A stretch of DNA of 64,000 bases, from assembly GCA_023078555.1 (NCBI GenBank), contig CM041199.1, positions 7,321,315 to 7,385,314 of the forward strand, read 5' to 3'. This document shows, piece by piece, positions 1-11,888 of this stretch; position 1 is the stretch's first letter, and the number at the start of each line of letters is the position of its first letter. The position numbers and the translations under genes were made by a program. The stretch comes from Ulva prolifera (taxonomy: Eukaryota; Chlorophyta; Ulvophyceae; Ulvales; Ulvaceae). The notes beneath the pieces are model-generated. The model saw nothing but the letters and a program-made list of their open reading frames with translations. It was not told the DNA's origin and made no database searches.

Positions 1-3000
1 GCAATGGATGAGAAATGGTATGCTAAACTGCTAGGCCTACACTGGAAATGTCTGTGCATTTATCCGTGAAATTCGAAAATCTGTTGACGGTCGGGAGCGG
101 CTATGTGTTATCTCACATGTGATAATATATCATCACTCATACATGTAACAATACATTGCATGTGTTGTCCAAAGAAAGGTAATTGTTTGGATACAATACA
201 TATTTCCATCAGATATGCATGATATCTTTCAGTGTTTTCACTCGATAACAGGTCTGCTGCACATGTGCAGAGTCATTGGGCTCTTTGAAGGCCATTGCTA
301 CACCAGTCCAGGGAGCATTCTACAGTGGAGCTAGCGTGCCTGTGCTATCCACAGCCAAGTACATATTGGGCTGGCACACCAGACCTCATATGTGGTAATG
401 AAGTGAAGCATGCTCCGTGAATATTTCAAATCCAAGTGCCGGTACCGGACTCGAGTTAAACATCAGTCTCTGCTTGTACAAAGTTTCTGCAGCAGGCTGC
501 ATGTGTAACTTCGTCAACGGCTGGTCTGAGCGTGTGCCTGAGAGTCAGATCAAAGTTGCAGTAAATATAAGTTGACTTGTGGCATTGTAAATATGTACAA
601 ATCGAGTGGACACCTTGTGAGCTGAAGCACCAGAGCATATGTCCGAATGATGTCAATGACGATGGCAATGCGAGTTCCTTATGCACAGATGATCTATGAT
701 TCAGGCAAGATGGTTCGTCTGCCAAGACACTCGAGCTATTTGTGAGATGTATCCCCCATCTCGGCTTGTGCACACAAGTCTAATTGAGATTATCGTCACT
801 GCAATCCAGATGGACGCCTGCGGCTCTGAACGACGGACATAAACAAAACGGTGGATCAGTATTGTCTGTCAACACACCTGATCATGTTTCTCAGTGAAAG
901 CCAGACACACGATCCGAACGTTGCAGGCAGCAAAGCACAATCACCAAAAAACAGCACTGCAGCGCCTTCCATGCCCTTGACTACTGATTGAAAACAACAG
1001 GTCGAACAGGTGTGCTAAGCGGCCAGCCAGCACGTCACTGTACAGATGTGTCGACATGTAGTTCTGGGCGGTCACATGAACTTGAGACATAAAGTTGCTA
1101 CCAGCACCAAAATGTGGCCTCATTCGGGACGACTGCATTTTTCAGCAGCCTGCGAAAGAAGTTCAAATGCAGGTTGCATCTGCATCTCATCTGCACCAAG
1201 CACATCATCACATTCTACTTGACCTGCTTCATGAATCACGTGTACGACAGAAATCAGCCACGTATGAGCCACATTCTGCTCACCTGGTAGGACATATTTA
1301 TCGCAGGCGTCAGCATGTGTGGGGCGCCCATTGCAATGCGTCCAGAACCAAGCTGTTGCGGCAAACATGGGCCAGTGGTCCTGTCGCGGAGAAAGAACGT
1401 GTTCATCAAGGTATGATTCTGCATAGCGACGATCTCAGCTGAGCTAAGCCGGGCACATACTCGAAAGAGTTTCATGAGGCTTCTGTGCTGGGAGGTCTCC
1501 ACCTTGTTGCTGCTGCCTAGTCTCACACACCGGCCACGCAGGAAAAAAGTTCACTGGCCTGTCAACCTTCTTGCGAACAACAGCACTGGCAGAAGTCCTT
1601 GCAAGCAGTTCCAGTCTCTAGCAGCGCCGACACAGATGAGCCTGGCTTCGGTCAGCCACTGTTTGCAATGAAGCAGACTGGTCACATTCAAACACAACAC
1701 GTGGCGACGCTTGTTGCGAGTCGGCCGCGAACTTAAATGGCCACCTCCATTCTTGCAACGCACAAACTTTCGCGACTGCCTGGACCCAAATCGGTGAGAC
1801 AAAAGGCTAGGTATGCCTTGAGCCACCAAAGCTGTGCTGGCGGTCCAGATCTCAAAGTGTTCATCGCTATCAGGAGTCAACGGTCCCCCCTGCACTGTAC
1901 ATCAGGTGAGTCAAGGCTGGACAGCAGGAACGGGCAGCTGTGATCAAACACATCATCGGCTGGGATCAGCACTAGCAGATGCGCAGAGAGTCACACATGT
2001 GAGAATGAACTCAGATCGATATTGCCACCAGAATGTATCAATCCAGGCTATGGAACTTGTTTCGAGGAGCAGGGAGATGCTTCAGTGAGCGGGAACGATA
2101 GCATTGAAGGATGGGGATGCACGTCAGAGCCGCATGTCTGGTGAGCCAGGAGCAAGCCATGGTGGGCTGTGGCTATGGTTGTGTAAAAATGAGTCACACC
2201 AAACAACCGGACAGACATGTTGAAGCGCTTGCAGAAAGTGCAGCAATGGGGACTCCTACTTATTAGCAGAATAAGTTGACACACCTGCAGCAGTGAGACA
2301 CAATCTGTCGACACAGACACGCCAATGAAACAAATTGCATCTGTTGAAGCTCCTTGCCCACGCGGCTCACCATACGGAGTCGAGTACAATCATAATCCCC
2401 TGCTTAATCCAAACAAATTTGGCATTGCCTGTCCTGCATTGTGACTCGTATTTCAACACTAAAGCACGCCTGGTTTGACGAACCTCGTTCAGTCAGTTCC
2501 TGGAACTGCCGGAAGCACCACTTGTAACATTTTGGACTGCATGCCATCATCGAGAAAATAACAGGAGACGAGCGTCGGGTGAAGCCGAAATCAGCTTCGC
2601 ATGTATCAGACTACTTGCAACTGCTATGCAAAGAAGTTGCGCGAACAAATCCTACGCATCCACAGCCCTACAGCTTGTCAATGCAATTTCGATGCCGAAA
2701 GAGGTACCTCTTGATGTGGAAAGATATTCAACCTCTTGACACATAACAGTGAAATGTCGCCTGCATCGGGACACCGAAAAACACGGCAGCGCACCGTAGG
2801 TGTAGATCAAATCACCTGATGCATGTAATTCCACAGGCACTTGTGGAGTTTTCAGCTGTAGTCTCGCTCATTGACACGGCAGCACGCAGGCATCTGCGCA
2901 ACGCACTCGAGGACACGTGGCGGAGATCCCCACCAATTCCCCTGGATTGATGTCGCAGCATTCTCGTCTTCTGCGGCAAAATTATCTTCACGATGGTGGC

Positions 3001-6000
3001 ACGCCATGTCTGACATACTGCGCCTGACTTACTGTTAGGAGGCAACCCGCGCGCCGTTCCACATTCATTTTGAATGCGCGCCAAACCAGCTACAATTTCC
3101 TGGGTACAGTGTTCAGGAAGTTCATCGTAGAGCGGCATCCGCGGGCACTGGCTGCGATTACAGAGTCGTGCAAAAACTGGAACGGCCAAGTGGGTTTGTT
3201 TTGCTGAGCTGATTCAGTATACAATCATGTGCCCGCAGTGAATTTTCACTGACGAATGTGTGATCAACCGATGTCAAAGACTTGACCTCATCCACCTACA
3301 TCCTGCCTGTCAACAGCACATATCACCTGCAGACACCGCGCGAGATCAGCTCCGCACATGGGCGTAGCAGGGCCCTCTAAGAAAGGCATGAGGACGAAAA
3401 AGCATGCACTCTGGCATGTCCTAGTTACAGGCAGCAGCCCGGTGACATGTCAACATGCCACCGGATCCACTGGTTTATCTCGCCGGCTGCTCGATATGGC
3501 GGTGGGAATCCCTTAACAAGTAGCAGCGTATGATGCACAGAACCACACATGGAAATGTCACGGTGTTTCGCCTGCCACGGCAACATGGCCAGGTGCGAGC
3601 ACCTTCGATGGAAGGACAACAGATGCTGCAGATGGCCCGCCATGTGGATTTCACCATCATATCTCCGGCCAGAAAGTCATTAGGTGCGCTTTCTGTATCG
3701 GTCACTAGCTGCAAAGAGCGCGCATTGGCGCCTGACGTGATAGATCCGACCCGCAAGTCGGGAAGAGTATCCTATTCATCGCCAACGCTGAAGAACTCAA
3801 GGCAGAGCGCATATACATCACGAGTCTACGCGGTGATCGTGGTACTTGTCTTCACATCTGAGTGTTTGAAGGATTGAACGCTGTGCATTGCTTCTCGTGT
3901 ATAGGTCACAATCACCGCAGACTTGTGACAGGTGCTTGGACGCTGACAAGGAACATCGCGAAGATGCCACATGGCTGTGTCAGTTATGACTGATTCAATT
4001 CCATGCACCGCGCGCGGATAAAGGTCGCGATCAAGAGGGAAGTCCATGTTAATGATATGGACGAGCACTGCGCGACATGGTCTGGCGTTCCCGTGAAAAG
4101 CGCGACTTGCAATAATCGCCATGCCTGAGACACGATCAGGCGACTCGATTCTGGCTGGTGCAGCTCCAACCGAGCAAGGACACTGTAGCGGCCATACGTT
4201 TCTTGAAGGTGTGTCTCCGACCTGGGTTGTTCGTTTACACAGAACCTTGTACAACATGTTGTCCTACGCACTCGTAACGGAGGGCCGGATTCACAGAACG
4301 GCACCGCGGTGCACCAGTCTGGAGACCTCTCATCGTGATGTGACGGCATCGTGAAAGCAGCATCAATTCCGCACCGAAAGTGTGAATACTTTCCTCTCGG
4401 ATCCCGCAACAGTCTACTGTAGTCACAAGCGCAGGTTTGTATGCGATAGTGTATCGAAAGAGGAGAGCGGCCGTGCCAATATTGAATATTAATGCGTCTC
4501 GCGACCAGCCTGACTCTGCCACAATTGCGCATGTAGTGGCCGTCTACATTCTCCATTGCTCTGCTTTTATTCATCATCGGGGCTGTAAACGTGGCACTTG
4601 CTTGCACTGAATTGGCTGTTTTGTGCTGTCTGTTTTCGACGGACGAAACCGGCAGCCGCAGGCGCGCTCATACAGCTGTTTACGCCAAATTTACCAGCCT
4701 CTGTTTTATAATTCGATCATGTGCCGTGTAGTGCAATGTAAAGCTAACACCTGCGTCCGCGCGGCAGGGCTTCCTCGTTCACACCTGTCAGTGACGCCGA
4801 TGATCGACCACCATGCACCATCAGTGTCAACCGCCGTGACGCGTGGAAGTGGCACTGATCCGTGTCGACAGCGCATGCACAGCGGAGCGCGCGGGCGTTG
4901 CTCTTGTGCAGTCCTCGAGTGAGCCTCTCAGTTGGTATTCAATCGAGATGTATGAGCCAAAAAGTTTCGACAAGCCGTGCTCTGACATCTACCTGTAAAA
5001 CGATGGCACTACGTGCCTAGCCCACCGGGCGGGGTGCGCGCTAGGTTTCGCGATTCCGATATGTGTGATGTGGTTGCTGTAGCCTCAACAGGCCCGTCCA
5101 TGGGGGCGGGGGGCTGCGGAGGTGGCATGTGGGGCCGAGGTGCTGAGGTGGCGGGAGCAGGGCACTGAGGTAGCAGCAACAGCTGTTCTAAAGGTTTTCG
5201 GTAGTTGTGAATGTTTGTATGCTCCGAAGAGGGTAGATGGCTGCAGGTGTTGTGGTGGGTGTGCATGCTTCGGACTAGAGTGAGTGCATGTTTGTTGGTC
5301 CCTCACAACGGGGGGGGGGGGGGGGGGGGGGGGGTGTTCCTGCTCCGGGTTCAAAAGTGTAAGCTTCATTTGCAGCAACTTGTGCTGTGTTTTTCAATGT
5401 TGTGGTGGCCATGGAGCTCCTAGCAAGGGACAGAGGGTGTGGGCCAGAGTGTGCAAGCTTCTGTTGCGATCACTTCAAGTTGTGTTCTCCTGCGATCAGA
5501 TGACATGTGTCCATGTGCAGAGAATGTAGGCCTGAATGTGCATGCCTCAAGCACCGCAGTGCTGCAATTGGTGTGACAATGTGTCCGGAATCAATGTGTT
5601 GCTTGTTGCTATTCCATCGTTCCCTGCTTTGATTGGTCTGCTTGTTTTGCCATCAGTGCCAATTGTGCTACCGAGGCGACTGGCCGGATCTCTGCTGTGA
5701 GGGGCTGCAGCAAAACGTGGTGGTAAACAGACTGTATCTCTGAGATATGTTCTGTCACGGAGCGGCTCAGTGAAATAGCGAATTGTGGCCGTCGGCAGAC
5801 CGCCCATGCTTGTGGGATGCAGCAACAATTTGCAGTCGAGAGTTCACATGTCATTTGTCGACAGCTTGCAATTGTGCAGCTGTGTGCGCAGCGGTGGTGC
5901 ATCGTCGCAACAGCGACGGTACATGCCCCTGGAATAGCAACGCAGCGTATCGCTTCTCCAGCTACATGTCTGCAGCAGAAAGGTATTTGTCCTTAGCAAA

Positions 6001-7802
6001 CAATCGATGATGAGTTGCATCTGGCGTGCTTTGTAGCTGGTACGCTGGGACAGCGACGCCATGCTGCTGTGCTAGCAGCCGAGCAGAGGAAACGGCACAT
6101 TCCAATGCGGTGAGATGCATATGAGCCTCGTTTCCTTGCTCCAGAGATCTCTGCGAGTGTATATCTCGGCGAGGCGGTGCACAGCAAAGGAGAGCTGCCA
6201 GGCGTCGCGGGCGATACAGAGCGGTTGCATTATCGACAGCTTTGGGTGGAGCATACAGTTGTGACAATAGGACGTAAAAAATACTCGATGCAGCATGGCC
6301 ATACGATCGACAGGGCCGCACACAGCAAGAGTGTGATTTGTGACAGCATACCCGGACCATCACTCCGAAGATGGCTACCACGGTAGCACTAGCAGCATTG
6401 ACAAATCTGGTGTTGTCGTGAACTGTGGTGGTGGTGGGTGGTAGCGTGGTGGTGCACCATGGTGGCCGGGTGATCGGTGGTGGTGTGGGTGTACCACCCT
6501 CGGACATGTTCCCGAGCGGTACTCAACTAGTTTCCACCCTCCTGTCACCCTCCGCCATTCGGTCCGCCAATAGGACATGGGTCAGAACGAACTCATCGCA
6601 CACAGCCCCGATTGCCGCAACACAATGATGTATCGATAGCTATTGATGTGTTCTTCATGTAGTACAAGTTTTGTCGCGTTTAGCGTGAGCAGGGAAATAG
6701 GCGCAGTCGCGTCCCGGTAGGCTGTGCTGTGATCACCTCGCTGCCACCCTCCACCACCACATTGGCCACCTTCGCGACGAGCGTCCTCGATCTTACGAAC
6801 GCCGTCATCACATATGCATGTGCTCTTGCGAAGTCCGAGCTGATCGTTGCAACTTGATTATCCCGAGGCCTCGTGCATGTCCAGCTGAATGCAGCTAAGG
6901 CACACGGCACACAACGTGACTGCACGCCAAGTGTGACAGAAAGGGGCATGCCACAGCAATGTGAAGCACATGCAAGGTCTGGAGTGGTGTTAGCATCCAT
7001 CATGTCTTGACACTGGCATGTGCACCTGACACATCCCAGTGCAGCACATCTACATAGCCAATGCTGAACAATATCTTGACAGAACTGCCAAGGGATCACA
7101 TACGTACGTTGACGACTCTATGAGGCCCCTCAGCAGTGGCATGGTGCTGTACAACGAGGCAGCAAGGCTGCATGGCAACACAGTGGTGCTGTGCAAGTGA
7201 TTTTGTGTTGAACGGACTGAGTTGACACATCACACTGTCCACGGGTAATTCACTGTACATGTATCATGCACTGTTCTGCAGCGCGTTCAAATTAGGCTTT
7301 GTATTGGGTGTGACGCATGCATCATGCCAACGTCATACCGCAAGAAGAGAAGAGTACATACCGCTGCAGCAAAGCTCTGCTGGCACCGCCACCCAAAGAC
7401 CGCACCTGAAGTGACACTTTTTCGTTGACAATGTGCATCCACATGGTTTGAACGCTTGATCAAGCGTCATGACCGCGTGCTCCATGGAGCCTAGGCCAGC
7501 TGACCAGTGGCAGCTTTGCAAACTGCCTCAGGCATGCGCTCTGCCATCTGCGCGCATCAGCATCGCTGAGTCATGACTCCGACTGTGATGCAGGATCAGG
7601 AAATATTCATGACCATCCGAGCGCGAAGTCAGCCGTCATAGCGCACACAGATGTAGCATTCTCACGCACCACAGCCGCTCAACGAATGATAGCCGAACTG
7701 CAGCCCCCATGGCCAATCCCCACCCCTGTCCGATAGTCTCCAAACTCCCTCAGCCGCCGATCCGTCCGCCGAACGCGCCTTCAAGGAGACTACTGCATTA
7801 AC
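1..7802. other. No recognisable gene; low-complexity patches
   Basis: I found no open frame here with a recognisable domain or convincing coding character; open frames are short (under about 210 codons) and overlap on both strands. Structure that can be seen: a run of 25 G at 5310-5334 and a GTG-rich, TGGTGG-repeating patch at about 6421-6500. Single-exon fragments of unknown genes cannot be excluded. Confidence 0.6.
5310..5334 (+). repeat. Poly(G) tract, 25 nt
   Basis: An uninterrupted run of 25 G, flanked by TG-rich sequence. It is one of several long G or C homopolymers in the window (also 23865-23889, 29610-29630 and 39990-40017, with shorter ones at 23778-23790, 24999-25013 and 28842-28858). 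Exact length is likely to be uncertain in any assembly. Confidence 0.9.
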
Positions 7803-10800
7803 ATGATTCTGCCGAGAAAGCCGTCGGCCGAATCGATCCACTGCGCGGGAATCATGATGGGAAAGGCCGCCGGCGCCGAGCGTCATGAAACACAAGAGTC
7901 CTCCGTATCCCCTCATCGTCACCCCTGGCGGCCTCCTGAGAAGGTGAGCCTGGCCAAGGGTGACCTTCACTCGAGCAAAGGGCAACAACACATGGCCACT
8001 TCGGTAGAAGTTCAGTCGGTCACTTCAGAAGCAGCAGAGGTGACCACCGCGGCACTGAGCGACCTGGACAAGCTCAGCCTTCAGAGAGCTAGCACCAGGT
8101 CCCCACCTGACCTCTCGGAAGCCGGCTGGGCGCTTGCGGATTCGATCGCATGGCTTGTGGCACGGGCTGATGCCAGAGGCCTGTCCTCAGATGTCCACTT
8201 GCTGCTTGAGACTCTACAGAGGCCGAGCGTGATCATGCCTGCGTCTGCGCTAGACCAGCTGGCAGATCTGTCGCCTGAGCTGGCCCGGCCGACTGAGGAG
8301 CAGGAGGCGATTGAGCGTGATTACGGCAGGCTGAGCGAGGTTGTATCAGATGCAGGCGCTGCGCTGCTCGTGGCCACAGGCACCACTGCAGCAGCCCGGA
8401 CTGCAAAGAGCGTAAAAGTCGAGAAGCTGTGCGATCAACTGCGAAGCTTCAAAACCTACCCGCCTCTAGATTTGCATCTGAGACAGGGCCATGCCAGCCC
8501 CAGGGACAGCATGCATGCGCAAGCAGCGCGATCCCAGAACCGATGGGACCACCCGCCCATGCAGCCGCCACCCTTCGTGGAGAGCGACAAAGGCCCACTA
8601 TCCAGCCGCGTTGAGGAGCTGCTGGCCACCATCCGCAACGTCGGCATCGTAGGCTTGCCCGGGGCAGGCAAGACTGCCATCGCACGCTGCGTTTTTGAGC
8701 GCGCAGCTGGCCGCTTCGACAAGGCAGTCTGGCTGACAGTCGGCGACAGGCTAGATACGCTCAGGTTGCTGCAAGATGCATATGGCCAGCTACTCGGTGA
8801 TGACTCAGGAGTGAATGTGCACCCATTCACCGACGCGGCGCATGCCCTGTGCGAGGTTGTGAGGGCCGTGCTCTGCAACAACTGGCGCGTTCTGCTGGTT
8901 CTCGATGATGTGTGGCCGAGCTCGCGGCTCTCCGCCGTCTCGGCGCTGAACTTCGCGACGCACCCGGGCGTCAGCGTAGGAGGTGGCCGGCTCCTCATCA
9001 CAACGCGCCAGCGCAGCACGCTGTCGCGCACGCGTGACGGCCATACACACCCGATGGACGAACTGGAGGCGGTCGAGGTTCCACCTCTGAGTGCGTCACA
9101 TGCACAGACGCTCTTCCGCCACCACGCCTTTGCTGGCAAGCCGCCGCCTGGGTCTGTGCCGCAGGCGCAGTGTGAGGACCTGGTGCGGGACTGCTGCGGC
9201 CTGCCAGGGGCTCTGGCGGACCTCGGCCGCACGGTGGCGAGCACCATTCCCCAGCAGTGGGGCGCGCGCAGGAGGCGGTGGCTTGCGCGTGTGTCGTCAG
9301 GGGAGGATCGCACGAGCATCGAGTGCGCCCGCAACGTGGCGGCCCTTTCGCCCACGCTGAAGCAGTCCTTCCTCGCTTTTGCCTCTTTCCAGGAGGGCGC
9401 GTCGGTTCCGGAGGCCGACCTGGTGAATCTTCTCGCCTCGTCTGCGCCTCTGCACACGCCGCACAGCGTGGCAGCTGCAGCACGCAAGCTTGACGCGCTC
9501 GTGCATCAAGGCCTTGTGGAGGTATCGGAACAGGACGGGCGGCGCCACATGCGGCTGCATCGTGTGATGCACCAAACAGCGGTGCGGTGCAGGGCCGAGA
9601 CCAATGCGCCCTGGCGCAGCGCCGCCAAATCTGAAGCCCCTTCTGCCACGCAGCACCTTAGCTTCCATGAGTACAAACCTGTGCCGGAGGTGGTGCCGCT
9701 CCTGCTGTCTGCATCTGCCCCAGACCTGCGTTCATGCATCATGTACCTGGCGCCCGTGGGCTCCGGCGTCTCGATCAACCTTCGGATGCCCAAGCTTCGC
9801 TACCTGCACATCAGCGACTCACATGTGTCTGCAGCTGCAGCCACGATAGCAGCCGAACTGCCAATGCTCAAGTTCCTCTGCATCGCCGCTTGTGTGGGTG
9901 CCTCGGCGCTGCTGAACTGCCTGCTTCCAGCACGCGAACTGATGCACCTTGACATCAGGCGATGCGCAGACCTTACACACCTGCCTGAGAGTCTCGAAGG
10001 CAGCTCCCAGCTCGCATGTTTGAACTTGAGCCAGTGCAGCCAGTTGGTGTGCCTTCCTGAGAGCATCCAGAGCTGCACCAACATGGAGCAGCTCAGCATG
10101 ACTGGGTGCAACAGACTGCTGTGCCTCCCTGAGGGCATTGGCAGGTGCACCGCCCTGACGCTGCTCGACCTTGGCAGATGCGTGGCGCTGTCTTCTCTGC
10201 CAGCCAGTCTGTGCAATTGCGATCGACTCGTGCAACTTGACCTGAGCAACTGCCTGAGCCTGAAGCAGCTGCCAGCGAGGATGCATGACCTGCGCCAGCT
10301 CACACAGCTGAGTATATTCGGCTGTCTGTCGCTGGAGGCTCTGCCTCTGAGCGTCGGGGGGTGCGGGCAGCTCAGGCAGCTCGACCTGCGTGGTTGCCAG
10401 CGTCTGGTGACCCTTCCACAAAGCGTCGCCGATCTCAGGCAGCTTGTGAAGATCGTGTTCAACGGGTGTGCGGGCTTCAGCAGTCTGCCACAGGGCATCG
10501 GCGCCTGTGCCCGCTTGGCCCACCTGGAAGTCACCTGGTGCAATCTCACGGCTCTCCCAGACAGCATCGCTGCCTGCAAGCGTCTGAGCTCGCTGATCCT
10601 GAGCGGCTGTTCCGTTTTGACTGCCCTTCCGGAGGGCATAGGCGGATGCGCCCTGCTGGAGCGCCTCGACCTCAGTGGTTGCCGAAGCCTGAAAGCTTTG
10701 CCCTCGGGGCTGCAGCGCTGCAAAAACTTGCTGCTTCTCAACCTCAGTGGATGCGGCGCTCGGAATACGGAGGTGCGGTCTGGCGTCTGGCGCATGCCTG

Positions 10801-11081
10801 CAACGGCGTGTATCCGTACGTGCCTGTCATGTATGCCACGTTGGGCAGCGGCATGGGTCACAGAGGACCTCTCATGAATGCATCTATGCAGGAAATGAAT
10901 GTCCAGCCTGTGGCCGAAGAGGATGGCAAGTTCAGCCAGCTGCAATCTGCTTTTGCATGCCTTCGCGATGCTCAAGGAGGGGCAGGCGAAGGCGCCACGG
11001 GCCTAGGGCCCGGGGACTTCATGATCGAGATCACGGAGGAGCCGCAGGACAATTTAAGGGAGCCGCAGGGCAAAGCAGCAG
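7803..11081 (+). CDS. NB-ARC-LRR protein (NLR1)
   Basis: Predicted STAND-type ATPase switch with an LRR sensor. The first exon is an uninterrupted frame from ATG 7803. A later ATG at 7992 (residue 64) is an equally good start, because similarity to the paralogue at 44829 begins only near residue 106 (EAGWAL). Seen in order: an alpha-helical N-terminal region of about 270 residues shared with that paralogue; P-loop GLPGAGKTA near 284; kinase-2 LLVLDDVW near 363; RNBS-B LLITTRQRS near 397; a GLPL-like GLPGAL near 467; an MHD-position LHRVMHQTA near 585; then 14 LRRs of about 24 residues (665-985) of the type LxxLxLSxCxxLxxLPxS. Unspliced, the frame stops at 10877. A phase-0 donor GAG|GTGCGG at 10772 and acceptor at 10891 instead join to exon 10892-11081 (E-rich, ending in phase 1 at GCAG|GTGCGC). 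The paralogue has the same arrangement. Plant NLRs sense pathogens; function here is inferred. Confidence 0.88.
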
Positions 11082-11888
11082 GTGCGCCGCCTGCTCGCTT
11101 ACTGTGTAGTACCATTGACGGCTGTGCATTTCTATATGTGTGCACGGACAGCTCGCGGTTTTGAACTGCTGGTTCATATTCGAGCACTGCCCCATGCAAA
11201 TCCAGGCGCTTGCCGATGTCGTTTCGCATGATGCCCTCGTCTCCTAGAGTCAGCTTGCTTTGTCAGTGCCAACGCGCCCTCTGGACAGGCTTGCATCTAT
11301 CCTATGAAGCTCAAAGCCTACATATCTGGGGCCAAGCTTTCGTGAGCTTCAGCGGTCCCATGCTCCGCAGCATGTGTACAATCTGATCAAGCGCGGGGCA
11401 GTCTGGACAAACAACCATGCTTGCATGTGTGCGGCACATGCAGGAATGAGTGTTTGGCATCGTCGTTCACATGGCTGCGGTGAGTGCAATTGCTGTGGGT
11501 TCAGTGCCATGAACCGCCTACCACCCTCGTGCTCGTGCTCGCAGACTCTCGCACGCCTGGCACTCTGCGTCGACCAGCGACATGACCAACTTGATTGAAT
11601 GTACCACTTCCACACACTTATCCTTCCACACACTCCGCACTTCCACGCCCTCCCATGCAATGAAGGGAGCCGGGTTTGCAAGCATGCCACCTGGTCGCTT
11701 CTGTTTTGTACAATCGTCAAAGCGCCAAAGGTGTAGGGTCCTGCACTGGAGCTGCCAGTCTACAGTTGGTCAGTTACCAGGGCTGATGCAGCTCCCTTGA
11801 CTGTTTGGTGCACATGCATGGCCATTGCAGCGTCCTGTTTGCATGAATTGCTGGCGACGTGGTGGAGAAGGAGCCGGAAGAACTGCAG
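11082..11888 (+). other. Intron or intergenic spacer between NLR1 and WD40-1
   Basis: This begins with a donor-like GTGCGCCGCC and ends with CTGCAG before 11889. No domain is visible. It is an 807-nt intron if NLR1 and WD40-1 are one gene, otherwise 3' and 5' flanking sequence. The first about 30 nt resemble the intron starts at 50162 and 55782. Confidence 0.5.

Noticed and set aside
5009..5529. Short Pro-rich or Gly/Val-rich frames around the 25-G run
   Set aside because: They are created by the homopolymer and TG-rich flanks; no domain or codon signal.
9800..10975. 391-codon minus-strand frame antisense to the NLR1 LRRs
   Set aside because: It mirrors the repetitive LRR codons and has no domain of its own; similar antisense frames occur opposite the NLR2 and NLR3 LRRs and both WD40 genes.
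11825..11842. Start of the WD40-1 leader at TTG 11825
   Set aside because: Not an ATG; in a nuclear eukaryotic gene the in-frame ATGs at 11843 or 12086, or a spliced upstream exon, are better.
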